A stretch of 37,479 bases of DNA from Acrocarpospora catenulata (GTDB lineage Bacteria; Actinomycetota; Actinomycetes; Streptosporangiales; Streptosporangiaceae): NCBI RefSeq assembly GCF_018476525.1, contig NZ_JAHCST010000080.1:1-37479 (forward strand), written 5' to 3'. The notes beneath the pieces are model-generated. The model worked only from the letters and a program-made list of their open reading frames with translations. It did not search any database and had not been told where the DNA came from. Positions 1 through 7,077 of the stretch are shown here, one piece after another. Every line of letters begins with the position of its first letter. Within the stretch, counting starts at the first letter, position 1. The position numbers were made by a program, and so were the translations under genes.

Positions 1-780
1 GTCGTCGGAGGTGGGGGTGGGGGAGTTCACGGGGAGGGGGCGGCCGGTGGACTGGGCCTTGGTGGGGTAGTCGCTGACGGCGAGGACGGTGCCCTGGGCG
101 TCGACGCGGGGGCGGGTGCCGGGGGAGGCGAGGAGTTGCAGGCCGGTGGCCGAGGTGGGGGCCACGACGCAGGTGACCGTGCTGGCCGGGGGGATGTCGC
201 CGGGGTAGGCGTCGCCGTTGGTGTCGCCGAAGTCGACGGCGAGGACGACGCGCTTCTGACCGGAGGAGACCGCCTGGGATCCGCAGACCTTGTCGAAGGA
301 GGGCACCTCGCGGGGGGATTCGCCCTCGGCGCCGGTGGGCGCGACGCCGAAACGCCACCCGATCACGTCCCCGTCCGCAGGCGCCGCCAGAGAGGCGCCG
401 ACGGGCTGGGTCAGCCAGGCCAGTCCGTCGCTCTGCCAGAAGGTCCACTGCCGAGGCGCGTCCGGCCCCGGAGCCGGAGCGGACGCCGCAGCAAGAGCGT
501 CCCAAGCGTGTCCCGGAGCGTACGCTGCGGCAAGCGTGTTCGGAGTGGATGCCGAAACGTACGCTGCGGTGAGCGTGTTCGGAGTGGGTGCCGACGCGTA
601 CGCTGCGGCGAGGGCGTCCGAAGGGAGTGCCGGAGCATATGCTGCGGCGGGCGCGGTCGAAGTGGATGCCGGAGCATATGCTGCGGCGAGCGCGGTCGAC
701 GTGAGGGCCGGAGCGTACGCTGCGGCGAGCGGGGAGAGGATCAACGCCGCCACGAGGGGCAGCTGACGAATGGGCGCCAT
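1..780 (-). CDS. SCO2322-family secreted protein (3' end cut by window edge)
   Basis: The frame is open for 260 codons from an ATG at 780 to the left edge, so the C-terminus is missing. A GGAGG lies about 7 nt before the ATG. The N-terminus is a signal peptide (short basic start, hydrophobic LPLVAALIL core, AYA cleavage-type site). It is followed by seven 13-residue Ala-rich repeats and then a globular part beginning RQWTFWQ. That part, with DGDVIGWRF, a single Cys in FDKVCG and the KRVVLAVDFG strand, resembles the SCO2322 family of secreted actinobacterial proteins. In Streptomyces these sit beside an ECF-type ABC transporter, so a transporter may lie just left of the window (inference). The biochemical role is unknown. 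Family assignment is from memory of the motif pattern. Confidence 0.72.
   Translation of the reverse strand, partial: MAPIRQLPLVAALILSPLAAAYAPALTSTALAAAYAPASTSTAPAAAYAPALPSDALAAAYASAPTPNTLTAAYVSASTPNTLAAAYAPGHAWDALAAASAPAPGPDAPRQWTFWQSDGLAWLTQPVGASLAAPADGDVIGWRFGVAPTGAEGESPREVPSFDKVCGSQAVSSGQKRVVLAVDFGDTNGDAYPGDIPPASTVTCVVAPTSATGLQLLASPGTRPRVDAQGTVLAVSDYPTKAQSTGRPLPVNSPTPTSDD
457..729 (-). repeat. 39-bp tandem repeat, seven copies, in frame
   Basis: A block close to TCGCCGCAGCGTACGCT (minus strand) recurs every 39 bp, with plus-strand cores starting at 478, 517, 556, 595, 634, 673 and 712. Each copy encodes 13 residues of the form LAAAYAPxxxxxA. The first copy coincides with the end of the signal peptide. 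Copies differ by several substitutions, so the array is diverged rather than freshly amplified. Confidence 0.93.
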
Positions 781-822
781 CGAATGGCCTCCGTGCTCGG
801 GGATATCACCGCGATATAGGGT

Positions 823-854
823 TCAGCGGACCCGAACGAGTTCAGGTCCGCTGA
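823..854. other. Intergenic hairpin between divergent genes
   Basis: A 10-bp perfect stem (823-832 with 845-854) encloses a 12-nt loop. It lies in the 173-bp gap between the divergent starts at 780 and 954. There is no T-tract, and it sits upstream of both genes, so it is more likely an operator or 5'-leader structure than a terminator. No other gene is seen in this gap. Confidence 0.45.
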
Positions 855-953
855 GCCCGGGACGCCCCGGCGGCGCCGGCCGCAGGGGGCATTCGCGGAT
901 TGACAGGGGTAACTCCGGGGGCGACCCGGACCGCGCGACAAGGAGCGTATGGC

Positions 954-1160
954 ATGACCTGGCGGTGGCGTTATGAAAATGCAAATGGTGGTGAGGTGAC
1001 GGACCGCCCATTGCCGCGTGAGGTCTTCTCCAGCCAGGCGGACGCCGAGTCATGGCTGGGCGAGGTCTGGCGTGACCTGCTGGAATCCGGTGTGGAAAAG
1101 GTGACCCTCCTGGAGGACGACCGCCCAGAGTATTCAGGCATGTCCCTGCGACCGGAGTGA
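954..1160 (+). CDS. Conserved small actinobacterial protein, function unknown
   Basis: This 68-residue soluble, acidic protein starts MTWRWRYE and ends EYSGMSLRPE. I chose the ATG at 954 because AAGGAG lies at 940-945; the frame is open further upstream but has no better start. Trp-rich N-terminal strands are followed by a helix containing DAESWLGEVWRDLLESGVEKV and a final strand. I recall near-identical short proteins (W-W-RYE start, SQADAESW helix, MSLRP end) as widespread in actinomycetes without an assigned function. It has its own strong terminator immediately downstream, so it is probably monocistronic. No cofactor or catalytic motif is visible. Confidence 0.85.
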   Translation: MTWRWRYENANGGEVTDRPLPREVFSSQADAESWLGEVWRDLLESGVEKVTLLEDDRPEYSGMSLRPE

Positions 1161-1182
1161 CCGAAGAAATAGCAGGAAATAG

Positions 1183-1220
1183 AAAAAGCCCACTGGACGA
1201 AAAAGTCCAGTGGGCTTTTT
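1183..1220. terminator. Strong bidirectional intrinsic terminator
   Basis: A perfect 15-bp stem (1183-1197 with 1206-1220) encloses an 8-nt loop. Runs of A on the left arm and T on the right arm give a T-tract on either strand. It sits between the convergent 68-residue protein gene and the aldo/keto reductase gene and can serve both. Confidence 0.93.
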
Positions 1221-1225
1221 ATTGG

Positions 1226-2224
1226 TCACGGACGAGTACTGGGACTCACGGTTTTGGCGGGATCACGCTCCACGACCCCGTCCAGGATGGCGTCGACGCG
1301 CTTCATCGTCTCGACGTCGAGTTTCACCCCGGCCGCCTTGACGTTGTCCCGCACCTGCTCCGGCCGCGTCGCCCCGATGATCGCCGACGACACGTTCGGG
1401 TTCTGCAACACCCAGGCCACGGCCAGCTGCGCCATGCTGAGCCCGAGATCGGCGGCCACCGGCTTCAGCTCCTGCACCGCCCGCAGCACATCCTCGCCCA
1501 TCAACCGGTTGATGAACGTCGACCCGGACGGGTCGGTGGCCCGCGACCCCTCCGGCGGCGGCTGTCCGGGCAGGTACTTCCCGGTCAGCACCCCCTGCGC
1601 GAGCGGCGACCACACGATCTGCCCCACGCCCTCCCGCTCGCTGAGCGGCACGACCTCGGCCTCGATGACCCGCCACAACATGGAGTACTGCGGCTGGTTG
1701 GACACGAGCCGGTCGAAGCCCATCTGGTCGGCGATCTTCAGCGCCCGGTCGATCTGGTCGGCCGTCCACTCGCTGACCCCGACGTAGAGCACCTTGCCCT
1801 GCCGTACCAGATCGTCGAAGGCCCGCAGGGTCTCCTCGAGCGGTGTGGCGAAGTCGAAGCGGTGGGCCTGGTAGAGGTCGACGTAGTCGGTGCCGAGGCG
1901 GCGGAGCGAGCCGTTGATCGACTCCATGATGTGCTTGCGGGACAGGCCGCGGTCGTTCTGGCCGGGGCCGGTCGGCCAGAAGACCTTGGTGAAGATCTCC
2001 AGCGACTCGCGCCGCACCCCCTTGAGGGCACGGCCGAGCACGTCCTCCGCCCGGGTGCCGGCGTACACGTCGGCGGTGTCGAAAGTGGTGATGCCGACGT
2101 CGAGGGCGGCCTTGACGCACGCGTGCGCCGCCTCCTCCTCGACCTGCGACCCATGGGTGATCCAGTTGCCGTAGCTGATCTCGCTGACCAGGAGACCGCT
2201 CCGGCCGAGATGGCGGAATTCCAT
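1226..2224 (-). CDS. Aldo/keto reductase (Kv-beta/YghZ-like)
   Basis: This is a 332-residue NADPH-dependent oxidoreductase of the aldo/keto reductase superfamily with a (beta/alpha)8 barrel. The full catalytic tetrad is visible: Asp49 and Tyr54 in FDTADVYAG, Lys80 in IFTKVFW and His121 in YQAHRFD. C-terminal cofactor-binding signatures (SSAIIGATRPEQ) are present. The YRHLG-type start (MEFRHLGRSGLLVSEISYG) and the SPLAQGVLTGKY segment are typical of the voltage-gated K+ channel beta-subunit-like branch. The physiological substrate cannot be told from sequence; reactive carbonyl detoxification is a generic possibility. The ATG at 2224 gives the usual family length. The gene appears monocistronic and ends at the shared terminator. 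Confidence 0.95.
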   Translation of the reverse strand: MEFRHLGRSGLLVSEISYGNWITHGSQVEEEAAHACVKAALDVGITTFDTADVYAGTRAEDVLGRALKGVRRESLEIFTKVFWPTGPGQNDRGLSRKHIMESINGSLRRLGTDYVDLYQAHRFDFATPLEETLRAFDDLVRQGKVLYVGVSEWTADQIDRALKIADQMGFDRLVSNQPQYSMLWRVIEAEVVPLSEREGVGQIVWSPLAQGVLTGKYLPGQPPPEGSRATDPSGSTFINRLMGEDVLRAVQELKPVAADLGLSMAQLAVAWVLQNPNVSSAIIGATRPEQVRDNVKAAGVKLDVETMKRVDAILDGVVERDPAKTVSPSTRP

Positions 2225-2245
2225 ATCAGGAACCCTAGGCCAGGC

Positions 2246-2863
2246 TCACTTCCTGGCAGGCACCGGCTTCCCGCCCGGCAGCACGGTCGGCTTGGGGAAG
2301 CGCAGCCGCCGGATCTGCGAGGACCGCATCGCCGCGTAGAAGCCGACCCCCTTGAGGTTCTCTCCGGGGAACTTCTCCGCCGCCTCCCGCTTGACCCGCC
2401 CGGCCACGTAGAAGGAGCTCACCAGGACCAGGACCATCACCAGCGGCAGCGACATCGTGTACGCCGTCAGCACCCAGCGCCGGATCTCCAGCGGGAAGGG
2501 CACCATCGACGCCAGCATGATGAGCAGCACCGCGGGCAGGAAGTACTGCCCCGGCAGCCGCCGCGAGTCCACGAAGTCCCGGGCGAACCTGCGGACCGGG
2601 CCGCGGTCACGGGCGGGCAAATATTTCTCGTCGCCGCGCAGCATGCCCTCGCGAGCCTGGTCCCGCTGCTTGCGGTCCCGCTCCCGGGCCAGCCGGTAGG
2701 CCTCCTTGCGGTTGGCGGGCGCGGTGACCGGCGACCGCCGGCGACCCTGCGCCTCGCTCCGCTTGGGGGTCGGACGCCCCTTACTCTGCGTCCCCTGGGG
2801 TTTAGGATCATCCACAGGGACGGGGGAATCGTCCGTGGTGGACTGGCTACGACGTCGGAACAC
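2246..2863 (-). CDS. DUF3043 family membrane protein
   Basis: The protein has 205 residues and starts at a GTG. It has a long basic, Pro/Lys/Arg-rich cytoplasmic N-terminus (residues 1-105, including KEAYRLARERDRKQRDQAREGML). Two membrane helices follow, at about 107-124 and 131-155, and then a basic tail. This architecture and the DEKYLPARDRGPVRRFARDFVDSRR-type segment match DUF3043, an actinobacterial family of unknown function. It is divergent from the pspA operon, sharing a 145-bp intergenic region. I recall DUF3043 genes next to pspA-like genes in Streptomyces, so a link to membrane stress is plausible but inferred. Confidence 0.87.
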   Translation of the reverse strand: MFRRRSQSTTDDSPVPVDDPKPQGTQSKGRPTPKRSEAQGRRRSPVTAPANRKEAYRLARERDRKQRDQAREGMLRGDEKYLPARDRGPVRRFARDFVDSRRLPGQYFLPAVLLIMLASMVPFPLEIRRWVLTAYTMSLPLVMVLVLVSSFYVAGRVKREAAEKFPGENLKGVGFYAAMRSSQIRRLRFPKPTVLPGGKPVPARK

Positions 2864-2892
2864 GTTGTTCAGCCTACCGGGAGTGCAACTTA

Positions 2893-2921
2893 GTGACGCC
2901 CCCGTGCGTTATGCGTAGGGT
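2893..2921 (+). promoter_or_regulatory. Predicted sigma-70 (HrdB-type) promoter of the psp operon
   Basis: GTGACG (2893-2898) and TAGGGT (2916-2921) are separated by 17 bp. The -10 fits the actinomycete TAGRNT consensus, and the -35 differs from TTGACR only at its first base. The implied transcription start is near 2928. Confidence 0.5.
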
Positions 2922-2927
2922 GAACCC

Positions 2928-2944
2928 AGGCGGTCATTCCGCCT
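2928..2944 (+). other. Small hairpin at the predicted pspA transcript 5' end
   Basis: A 6-bp perfect stem (2928-2933 with 2939-2944) encloses a 5-nt loop just downstream of the predicted -10. It could be an operator half-site pair or an mRNA 5' stabilising element. Evidence is limited to the inverted repeat and its location. Confidence 0.35.
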
Positions 2945-3008
2945 TATTGAGGGGACGGAACACTGGGGTCTCCCACGCACAACCTTAAGAAGGGGACGGC
3001 CGACGCGC

Positions 3009-3800
3009 ATGAGCGTGATGAAGAGACTTTCCATGATCTTCAAGTCCAAGGCCAACAAGGCCCTGGACAAGATGGAGGATCCGCGCGAAACACTGGACTA
3101 CTCCTATCAGCGGCAGTTGGAGTTGCTGCAGAAGGTGCGCCGGGGCGTGGCCGATGTGGCGACCAGCCGCAAGCGGGTCGAGTTGCAGATCAACCAGGCC
3201 GAGGCCGAGGCTGCCAAGCGTGAGCAGCAGGCCAAGTCGGCCCTGTCGTCCGGCCGGGAGGACCTGGCCAGGGAGGCGCTGAACCGCCGCAGCGCGATTC
3301 AGGCCCAGGTCGCCGACCTGCGGATCCAGTACAACAACCTGCAGGGCGAGGAGGAGAAGCTGACTCTGGCCAGCCAGCGTCTCCAGGCCAAGGTGGACTC
3401 TTTCCGTACCAAGAAGGAGACCATCAAGGCCACCTACACCGCCGCCGAGGCGCAGACCCGGATCAACGAGGCGTTCTCCGGCATCTCCGAGGAGATGGGC
3501 GACGTCGGCCTGGCCATCCAGCGGGCCGAGGACAAGACCGCCCAGATGCAGGCCCGCGCCGGCGCCATCGACGAGCTGCTGGCCAGCGGCGCGCTGGACG
3601 ACTACACCGGGCAGCGCGACGACATCCAGTCCGAGCTGGACCGCATGGGCGCCAACCACGACGTGGAGCTGGAGATGGCCCGGATGAAGGCCGAACTCGG
3701 CCAGGGCCCGGCGCCGCAGAGCGCCATCGAGCAGGGCCAGCAGGCCCAGCCCAGCACGCAGCACACCCAGCAGTACCGTCAGCCGGGGGGAGCACAATGA
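3009..3800 (+). CDS. pspA: PspA/IM30 (Vipp1) family envelope-stress protein
   Basis: The protein has 263 residues. It begins with an amphipathic helix (MSVMKRLSMIFKSK) followed by NKALDKMEDPRETLDYSYQ, the classic PspA/IM30 N-terminus. A long charged coiled-coil hairpin extends to about residue 230, and the tail is Gln/Pro-rich. The family forms ESCRT-III-like oligomers on the cytoplasmic membrane and protects it from leakage. It starts a tightly spaced operon: its stop overlaps the pspAA start by 4 nt, and htpX and pspAB follow. No PspF-like regulator or PspBC pair is present, consistent with actinobacterial systems that use other partners. Confidence 0.95.
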   Translation: MSVMKRLSMIFKSKANKALDKMEDPRETLDYSYQRQLELLQKVRRGVADVATSRKRVELQINQAEAEAAKREQQAKSALSSGREDLAREALNRRSAIQAQVADLRIQYNNLQGEEEKLTLASQRLQAKVDSFRTKKETIKATYTAAEAQTRINEAFSGISEEMGDVGLAIQRAEDKTAQMQARAGAIDELLASGALDDYTGQRDDIQSELDRMGANHDVELEMARMKAELGQGPAPQSAIEQGQQAQPSTQHTQQYRQPGGAQ

Positions 3801-4075
3801 TCGTCCGCATCATGGGCGAGGGCCAGGTCCAGATCGCCGACGGTGATCTCGACGTTCTGAACGCCCTGGACAGTGAGCTTGAGGCGGCCATCGAGGCCGA
3901 CGACGAGGCCATCTTCCGCACCAAGCTGCACGCGCTGCTGGACAAGGTCCGGCATGTCGGTAAGGCGCTCCCGGACGACTCGCTGGAGCCGTCCGAGCTG
4001 ATCCTGCCTCCCTCGGACGCCTCCATTGAGGAGGTCCGGGAGATGCTCGGGGACCAGGGTCTGATCCCGGGTTAG
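3797..4075 (+). CDS. pspAA: PspA-associated protein PspAA
   Basis: This 92-residue protein overlaps the pspA stop as ATGA, indicating translational coupling. It starts MIVRIMGEGQ with beta strands, then has an acidic helical middle (LDSELEAAIEADDEAIFRTKL) and a C-terminal segment EVREMLGDQGLIPG. Size, sequence pattern and position directly after pspA match the PspAA domain described for Psp systems lacking the proteobacterial partners. The role is thought to be modulation of PspA, but the mechanism is not known. Confidence 0.88.
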   Translation: MIVRIMGEGQVQIADGDLDVLNALDSELEAAIEADDEAIFRTKLHALLDKVRHVGKALPDDSLEPSELILPPSDASIEEVREMLGDQGLIPG

Positions 4076-4090
4076 TCCCGGGTGGTCATT

Positions 4091-4981
4091 ATGACCAGGT
4101 TTCAACCTGATCGGGGGCTGACCGGGCGCATGGTGGTCACCATGTTCCTGCTCGGTCTGCTGTACGTCGCGTTCGTAGCGGTGCTCATCGCCCTGGGAGC
4201 GCAGGCGATCACGGTAATGGTGATCGCCGTGGGCTTCCTGCTGGTGCAGTACTTCCTGTCCGACCGGATCGCGCTGTTCGCGATGCACGGGCGGGAGGTC
4301 TCCCCGCAGGAGGCCCCCGAGCTGCACGGTGTGATCGACCGGCTGAGCGCCCTGGCCGACATGCCGAAACCTCGGGTGGCCATCGCCGAATCCGACGTGC
4401 CCAACGCGTTCGCCACCGGACGCAACCAGAAGAACGCCGTCGTCTGCGTGACGACCGGCCTGCTCCGCCGCCTGGACCGGGCGGAACTGGAAGGCGTCCT
4501 CTCGCACGAGCTCTCGCATGTCGCCCACCGGGACGTGGCGGTGATGACCATCGCCTCCTTCCTCGGCGTGCTGGCGGGGCTGATCACGCGGTTCACCCTG
4601 TACTCCGGGCTCGGCCGCAGCCGGAACAACAACCAGGGCCCGCCCATCGGCCTGATCATCCTGCTGGTCTCCGGCCTGGTCTACGCGGTGAGCTTCCTGC
4701 TCACCCGGCTGCTGTCGCGGTATCGGGAGCTGGCCGCCGACCGCGCCGGCGCGCTGCTCACCGGGCAACCGTCCGCGCTGGCCAGCGCGCTCACCAAGGT
4801 CTCTGGGGAGATCGCCAGGATCCCCACCAGCGACCTGCGTGAGTCGCAGGCGTTCAACGCCTTCTTCTTCGTGCCCGCGCTGTCGGGGGCGAGCATCGCC
4901 ACGCTGTTCGCCACCCACCCGCCGCTGCAGCGCCGGCTGGAGCAGCTGGCCCGCATCTCCGCCGAACTGGGACAGCGCTGA
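4091..4981 (+). CDS. htpX: Membrane zinc metalloprotease HtpX (M48)
   Basis: The protein has 296 residues from the ATG at 4091. An in-frame GTG at 4082 is possible, but the ATG gives the usual MTRFQPDRGLT start. TM helices lie at about 13-35, 38-56, 150-170 and 186-207. The zinc site is HELSH (His139, Glu140, His143) with the third ligand Glu213 in RELAADRAG. HtpX degrades damaged or misfolded membrane proteins, with the active site on the cytoplasmic side. It lies in the psp operon, 15 nt after pspAA, and its stop overlaps the pspAB start (TGATG), which suggests coupled synthesis in a membrane quality-control module. Confidence 0.95.
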   Translation: MTRFQPDRGLTGRMVVTMFLLGLLYVAFVAVLIALGAQAITVMVIAVGFLLVQYFLSDRIALFAMHGREVSPQEAPELHGVIDRLSALADMPKPRVAIAESDVPNAFATGRNQKNAVVCVTTGLLRRLDRAELEGVLSHELSHVAHRDVAVMTIASFLGVLAGLITRFTLYSGLGRSRNNNQGPPIGLIILLVSGLVYAVSFLLTRLLSRYRELAADRAGALLTGQPSALASALTKVSGEIARIPTSDLRESQAFNAFFFVPALSGASIATLFATHPPLQRRLEQLARISAELGQR

Positions 4982-5529
4982 TGGGCTGGCTGGACGTGCT
5001 GCTCGGCCGTAGCAAACCCGCCAAGCCCGACCTGGACGCGCTGTTCGCCCTCCCGTCGGCGGCGATCAGCCTCCAGGTGGCGATGGGGTTCGCCCCGACC
5101 GGGCAGGGTTCGGTGTGCTTCCGCGCCGCCGAGGGCGCCGCCTTCGCCGAGCTGGAGCGGGAGATCACCGCCCTGCTCGGCGACGTCACCCTCTCCCGCG
5201 ACCGGTACGGCTACACCTGGCTGCTGGCCCGCAACGAGGACCTCTCCGGCCTGGTCACCGACCTGCACGGGGCCAACTCCACGCTGGAGTCGGCCGGGTT
5301 CGGCCCCGCCCTGCTCTGCACGCTGGTCTCCTTCGCGGACCCGGCCGGACGCCGCCTGGCCCTGGTCTACCTGTACAAGCAGGGCACCTTCTACCCGTTC
5401 GCCCCCACCACGGGGGAACACCGCGACAACGCACTGGAACTCCAGACGCGTGGGGTGCTGGCCGGGGAACTGAAAATCGAGCCGGATCTGTCACGATGGT
5501 TCCCGGTCTGGGGTGCTCCCGGCCTCTGA
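4981..5529 (+). CDS. pspAB: PspA-associated protein PspAB
   Basis: The protein has 182 residues and starts MGWLDVLLGRSKPAKPDLDALFALP. The ATG overlaps the htpX stop by 1 nt. The N-terminal MGWLDxLLGRSK patch, an LPSAAISLQ strand, GSVCFR and an alternating alpha/beta body match PspAB, a soluble protein found with pspA/htpX in actinobacteria. No catalytic motif is visible, and a regulatory or adaptor role in the Psp module is inference. This looks like the last gene of the operon, although the next gene begins only 17 nt downstream and could be cotranscribed. Confidence 0.85.
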   Translation: MGWLDVLLGRSKPAKPDLDALFALPSAAISLQVAMGFAPTGQGSVCFRAAEGAAFAELEREITALLGDVTLSRDRYGYTWLLARNEDLSGLVTDLHGANSTLESAGFGPALLCTLVSFADPAGRRLALVYLYKQGTFYPFAPTTGEHRDNALELQTRGVLAGELKIEPDLSRWFPVWGAPGL

Positions 5530-5546
5530 ACAGCCGGGAGGAAATC

Positions 5547-6287
5547 GTGAACACGCACACCGCGCACACTGCGGCGATCGCGCCCGAGGTGACCCGGATG
5601 GCCAGAGCCGTACAGGACCGGGACCCGGCCACCCCTGTGCCCAGCTGCCCCGGTTGGGACCTGGCACGGCTGGTGGCGCACACCGGAAACGTCCACCGCT
5701 GGGCCACCGCGATGGTCCGCGACCTGACCCAGAAGCGGTACGAGCGGGACGACGCCGACCTGACGGGCGCCGGAGACGACCTGGCGGGCTGGCTGGCGGC
5801 CGGCGCCGGCCCGCTGACCGAGGCGCTGCTGGCCGCCGACCCGGACGCCCCCATGTGGGCCTGGGGCGGCGACCGGCACGCGCGCTTCTGGTCCCGGCGG
5901 CAGCTGCACGAGACCGTCATCCACCGGGTGGACGCCGAGCTGGCGGCCGGGATCGCCCCGGTGATCGACGAGGCGGTGGCCGCGGACGGGGTGGACGAGT
6001 TCCTGGACGTCCTGCCGTACGCGCGCTGGCGGCCGGCCCTGGCCGAGCTGAAGGGCGGCGGGGAGACCATCTCCTGGCAGACCGACACCGGCCTGGCCTG
6101 GCTGATCACGCTCACCCCGGACGGCTTCCGCCACGAGCGCTCGGCCGCGCCCGGCGACGTCACCGTGCGCACGGCCACCGCGGGGGACCTGATGCTGCTG
6201 GCGTGGCGGCGCCGCGATCACCAGGACTACGCCGTCGACGGTGACGTCAAGCTGCTCCAGTGGTGGATCGAGCGCTCCGCAATCTGA
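5547..6287 (+). CDS. Maleylpyruvate isomerase-family (DinB-like, mycothiol-type) protein
   Basis: The protein has 246 residues from a GTG at 5547 with GGGAGG at 5536-5541. The N-terminal domain has PSCPGWDLARLVAHTGNVHRW and LHETVIHRVDAE, which carry the metal-binding His/Glu positions of the MDMPI/DinB four-helix fold. The C-terminal part (from about residue 150) resembles the SCP2-like domain that often follows it. Members include mycothiol-dependent maleylpyruvate isomerase, but most paralogues have unknown substrates, so only the family is assigned. It follows pspAB by 17 nt, but a functional link to PspA is not implied. Confidence 0.88.
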   Translation: MNTHTAHTAAIAPEVTRMARAVQDRDPATPVPSCPGWDLARLVAHTGNVHRWATAMVRDLTQKRYERDDADLTGAGDDLAGWLAAGAGPLTEALLAADPDAPMWAWGGDRHARFWSRRQLHETVIHRVDAELAAGIAPVIDEAVAADGVDEFLDVLPYARWRPALAELKGGGETISWQTDTGLAWLITLTPDGFRHERSAAPGDVTVRTATAGDLMLLAWRRRDHQDYAVDGDVKLLQWWIERSAI

Positions 6288-6345
6288 TCCCCAAATGGGT
6301 GTGGCGGTCAGCGGCCGGGCGGGCGCCCGGTGCTGGGATCCCCAC

Positions 6346-7059
6346 ATGATCAACATAAGGCTCGCTGCCGCCGCCGCGTGCGTGGTGACCGGACTGCTCG
6401 GCTCGCCCGCGTTCGCGGCCTCGCCCGCGGGGTATGCCGGGGTCGTGGTGGACGCATCGCAGATCACCGTCATCGGCCATGGTTCGGTCTCCGCCGCGCC
6501 GGACCTGATGCGCCTGCAGGCCGGCGTGGAGGTGCGCAGGAACACGGCGGGGGAGGCGTTCAAGGCGGCCCGCGAGGCCGCGGCCCGCCTGACCACGGTC
6601 CTGCTGGCGGCCGGGTTGGCCGAGAAGGACCTGCGCACCAGCGAGCTCTCCCTCGGGCCCGAGTACGAGAACTACCCCAAGGTCGCCGGTTACCGGGCCA
6701 CCCAGGGCGTGGAGGCCCTGGTCCGCGACCTCACCCACGCGGACGCGGTGATCGACGCCGCCGCCGAGGTGGGCGAGGACGTGCGCCTCAACGGCATCTC
6801 CTTCGAGCTCTCCGACCCCGACTCGGTCATGGTCGCCGCCCGGGACGCCGCCTTCGGCGACGCCACCGCCAAGGCCAAGCAGTACGCCCGGCTCACCGGC
6901 CGCGGCCTGGGCCGCATCGTCTCGGTCCGGGAGGACGCGGGCCGCCCGCCCGGGTCCGTCCCGTTCGCGGGGGCGATGGCGGTGGCCGAGAAGGCGTCGG
7001 TCTCCCCCGGCCGGCAGTCGGTCGGGGTGACCGTCACCGTCGTGTACGAGCTGAGCTGA
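6346..7059 (+). CDS. Secreted SIMPL-domain (DUF541) protein
   Basis: The protein has 237 residues from the ATG at 6346, chosen because it places a signal peptide (MINIRLAAAAACVVTGLLG, cleavage near AFA-AS) at the N-terminus. The mature part begins ITVIGHGSVSAAPDLMRLQAGVE, the SIMPL/DUF541 signature, and contains the later RDAAFGDATAKAKQYARLTG helix and the terminal VTVTVVYEL strand. SIMPL proteins are periplasmic or surface proteins that form ring or channel-like oligomers in some species; their function is loosely tied to oxidative or envelope stress. The ribosome site is weak (GGGA at about 6336). Confidence 0.9.
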   Translation: MINIRLAAAAACVVTGLLGSPAFAASPAGYAGVVVDASQITVIGHGSVSAAPDLMRLQAGVEVRRNTAGEAFKAAREAAARLTTVLLAAGLAEKDLRTSELSLGPEYENYPKVAGYRATQGVEALVRDLTHADAVIDAAAEVGEDVRLNGISFELSDPDSVMVAARDAAFGDATAKAKQYARLTGRGLGRIVSVREDAGRPPGSVPFAGAMAVAEKASVSPGRQSVGVTVTVVYELS

Positions 7060-7077
7060 GCCCGGCCCGGGACCGCC

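Noticed and set aside
457-729. CRISPR-like array
   Set aside because: The repeats are contiguous, in frame and without unique spacers; this is a coding tandem repeat.
900-905. Perfect TTGACA upstream of the 68-residue protein
   Set aside because: No acceptable -10 element lies 16-18 bp downstream, so it was not called a promoter.
1157-2893. 578-codon open frame on the plus strand
   Set aside because: It is antisense to the aldo/keto reductase and DUF3043 genes, has His/Arg/Pro-rich low-complexity content and shows no domain; it is a high-GC shadow.
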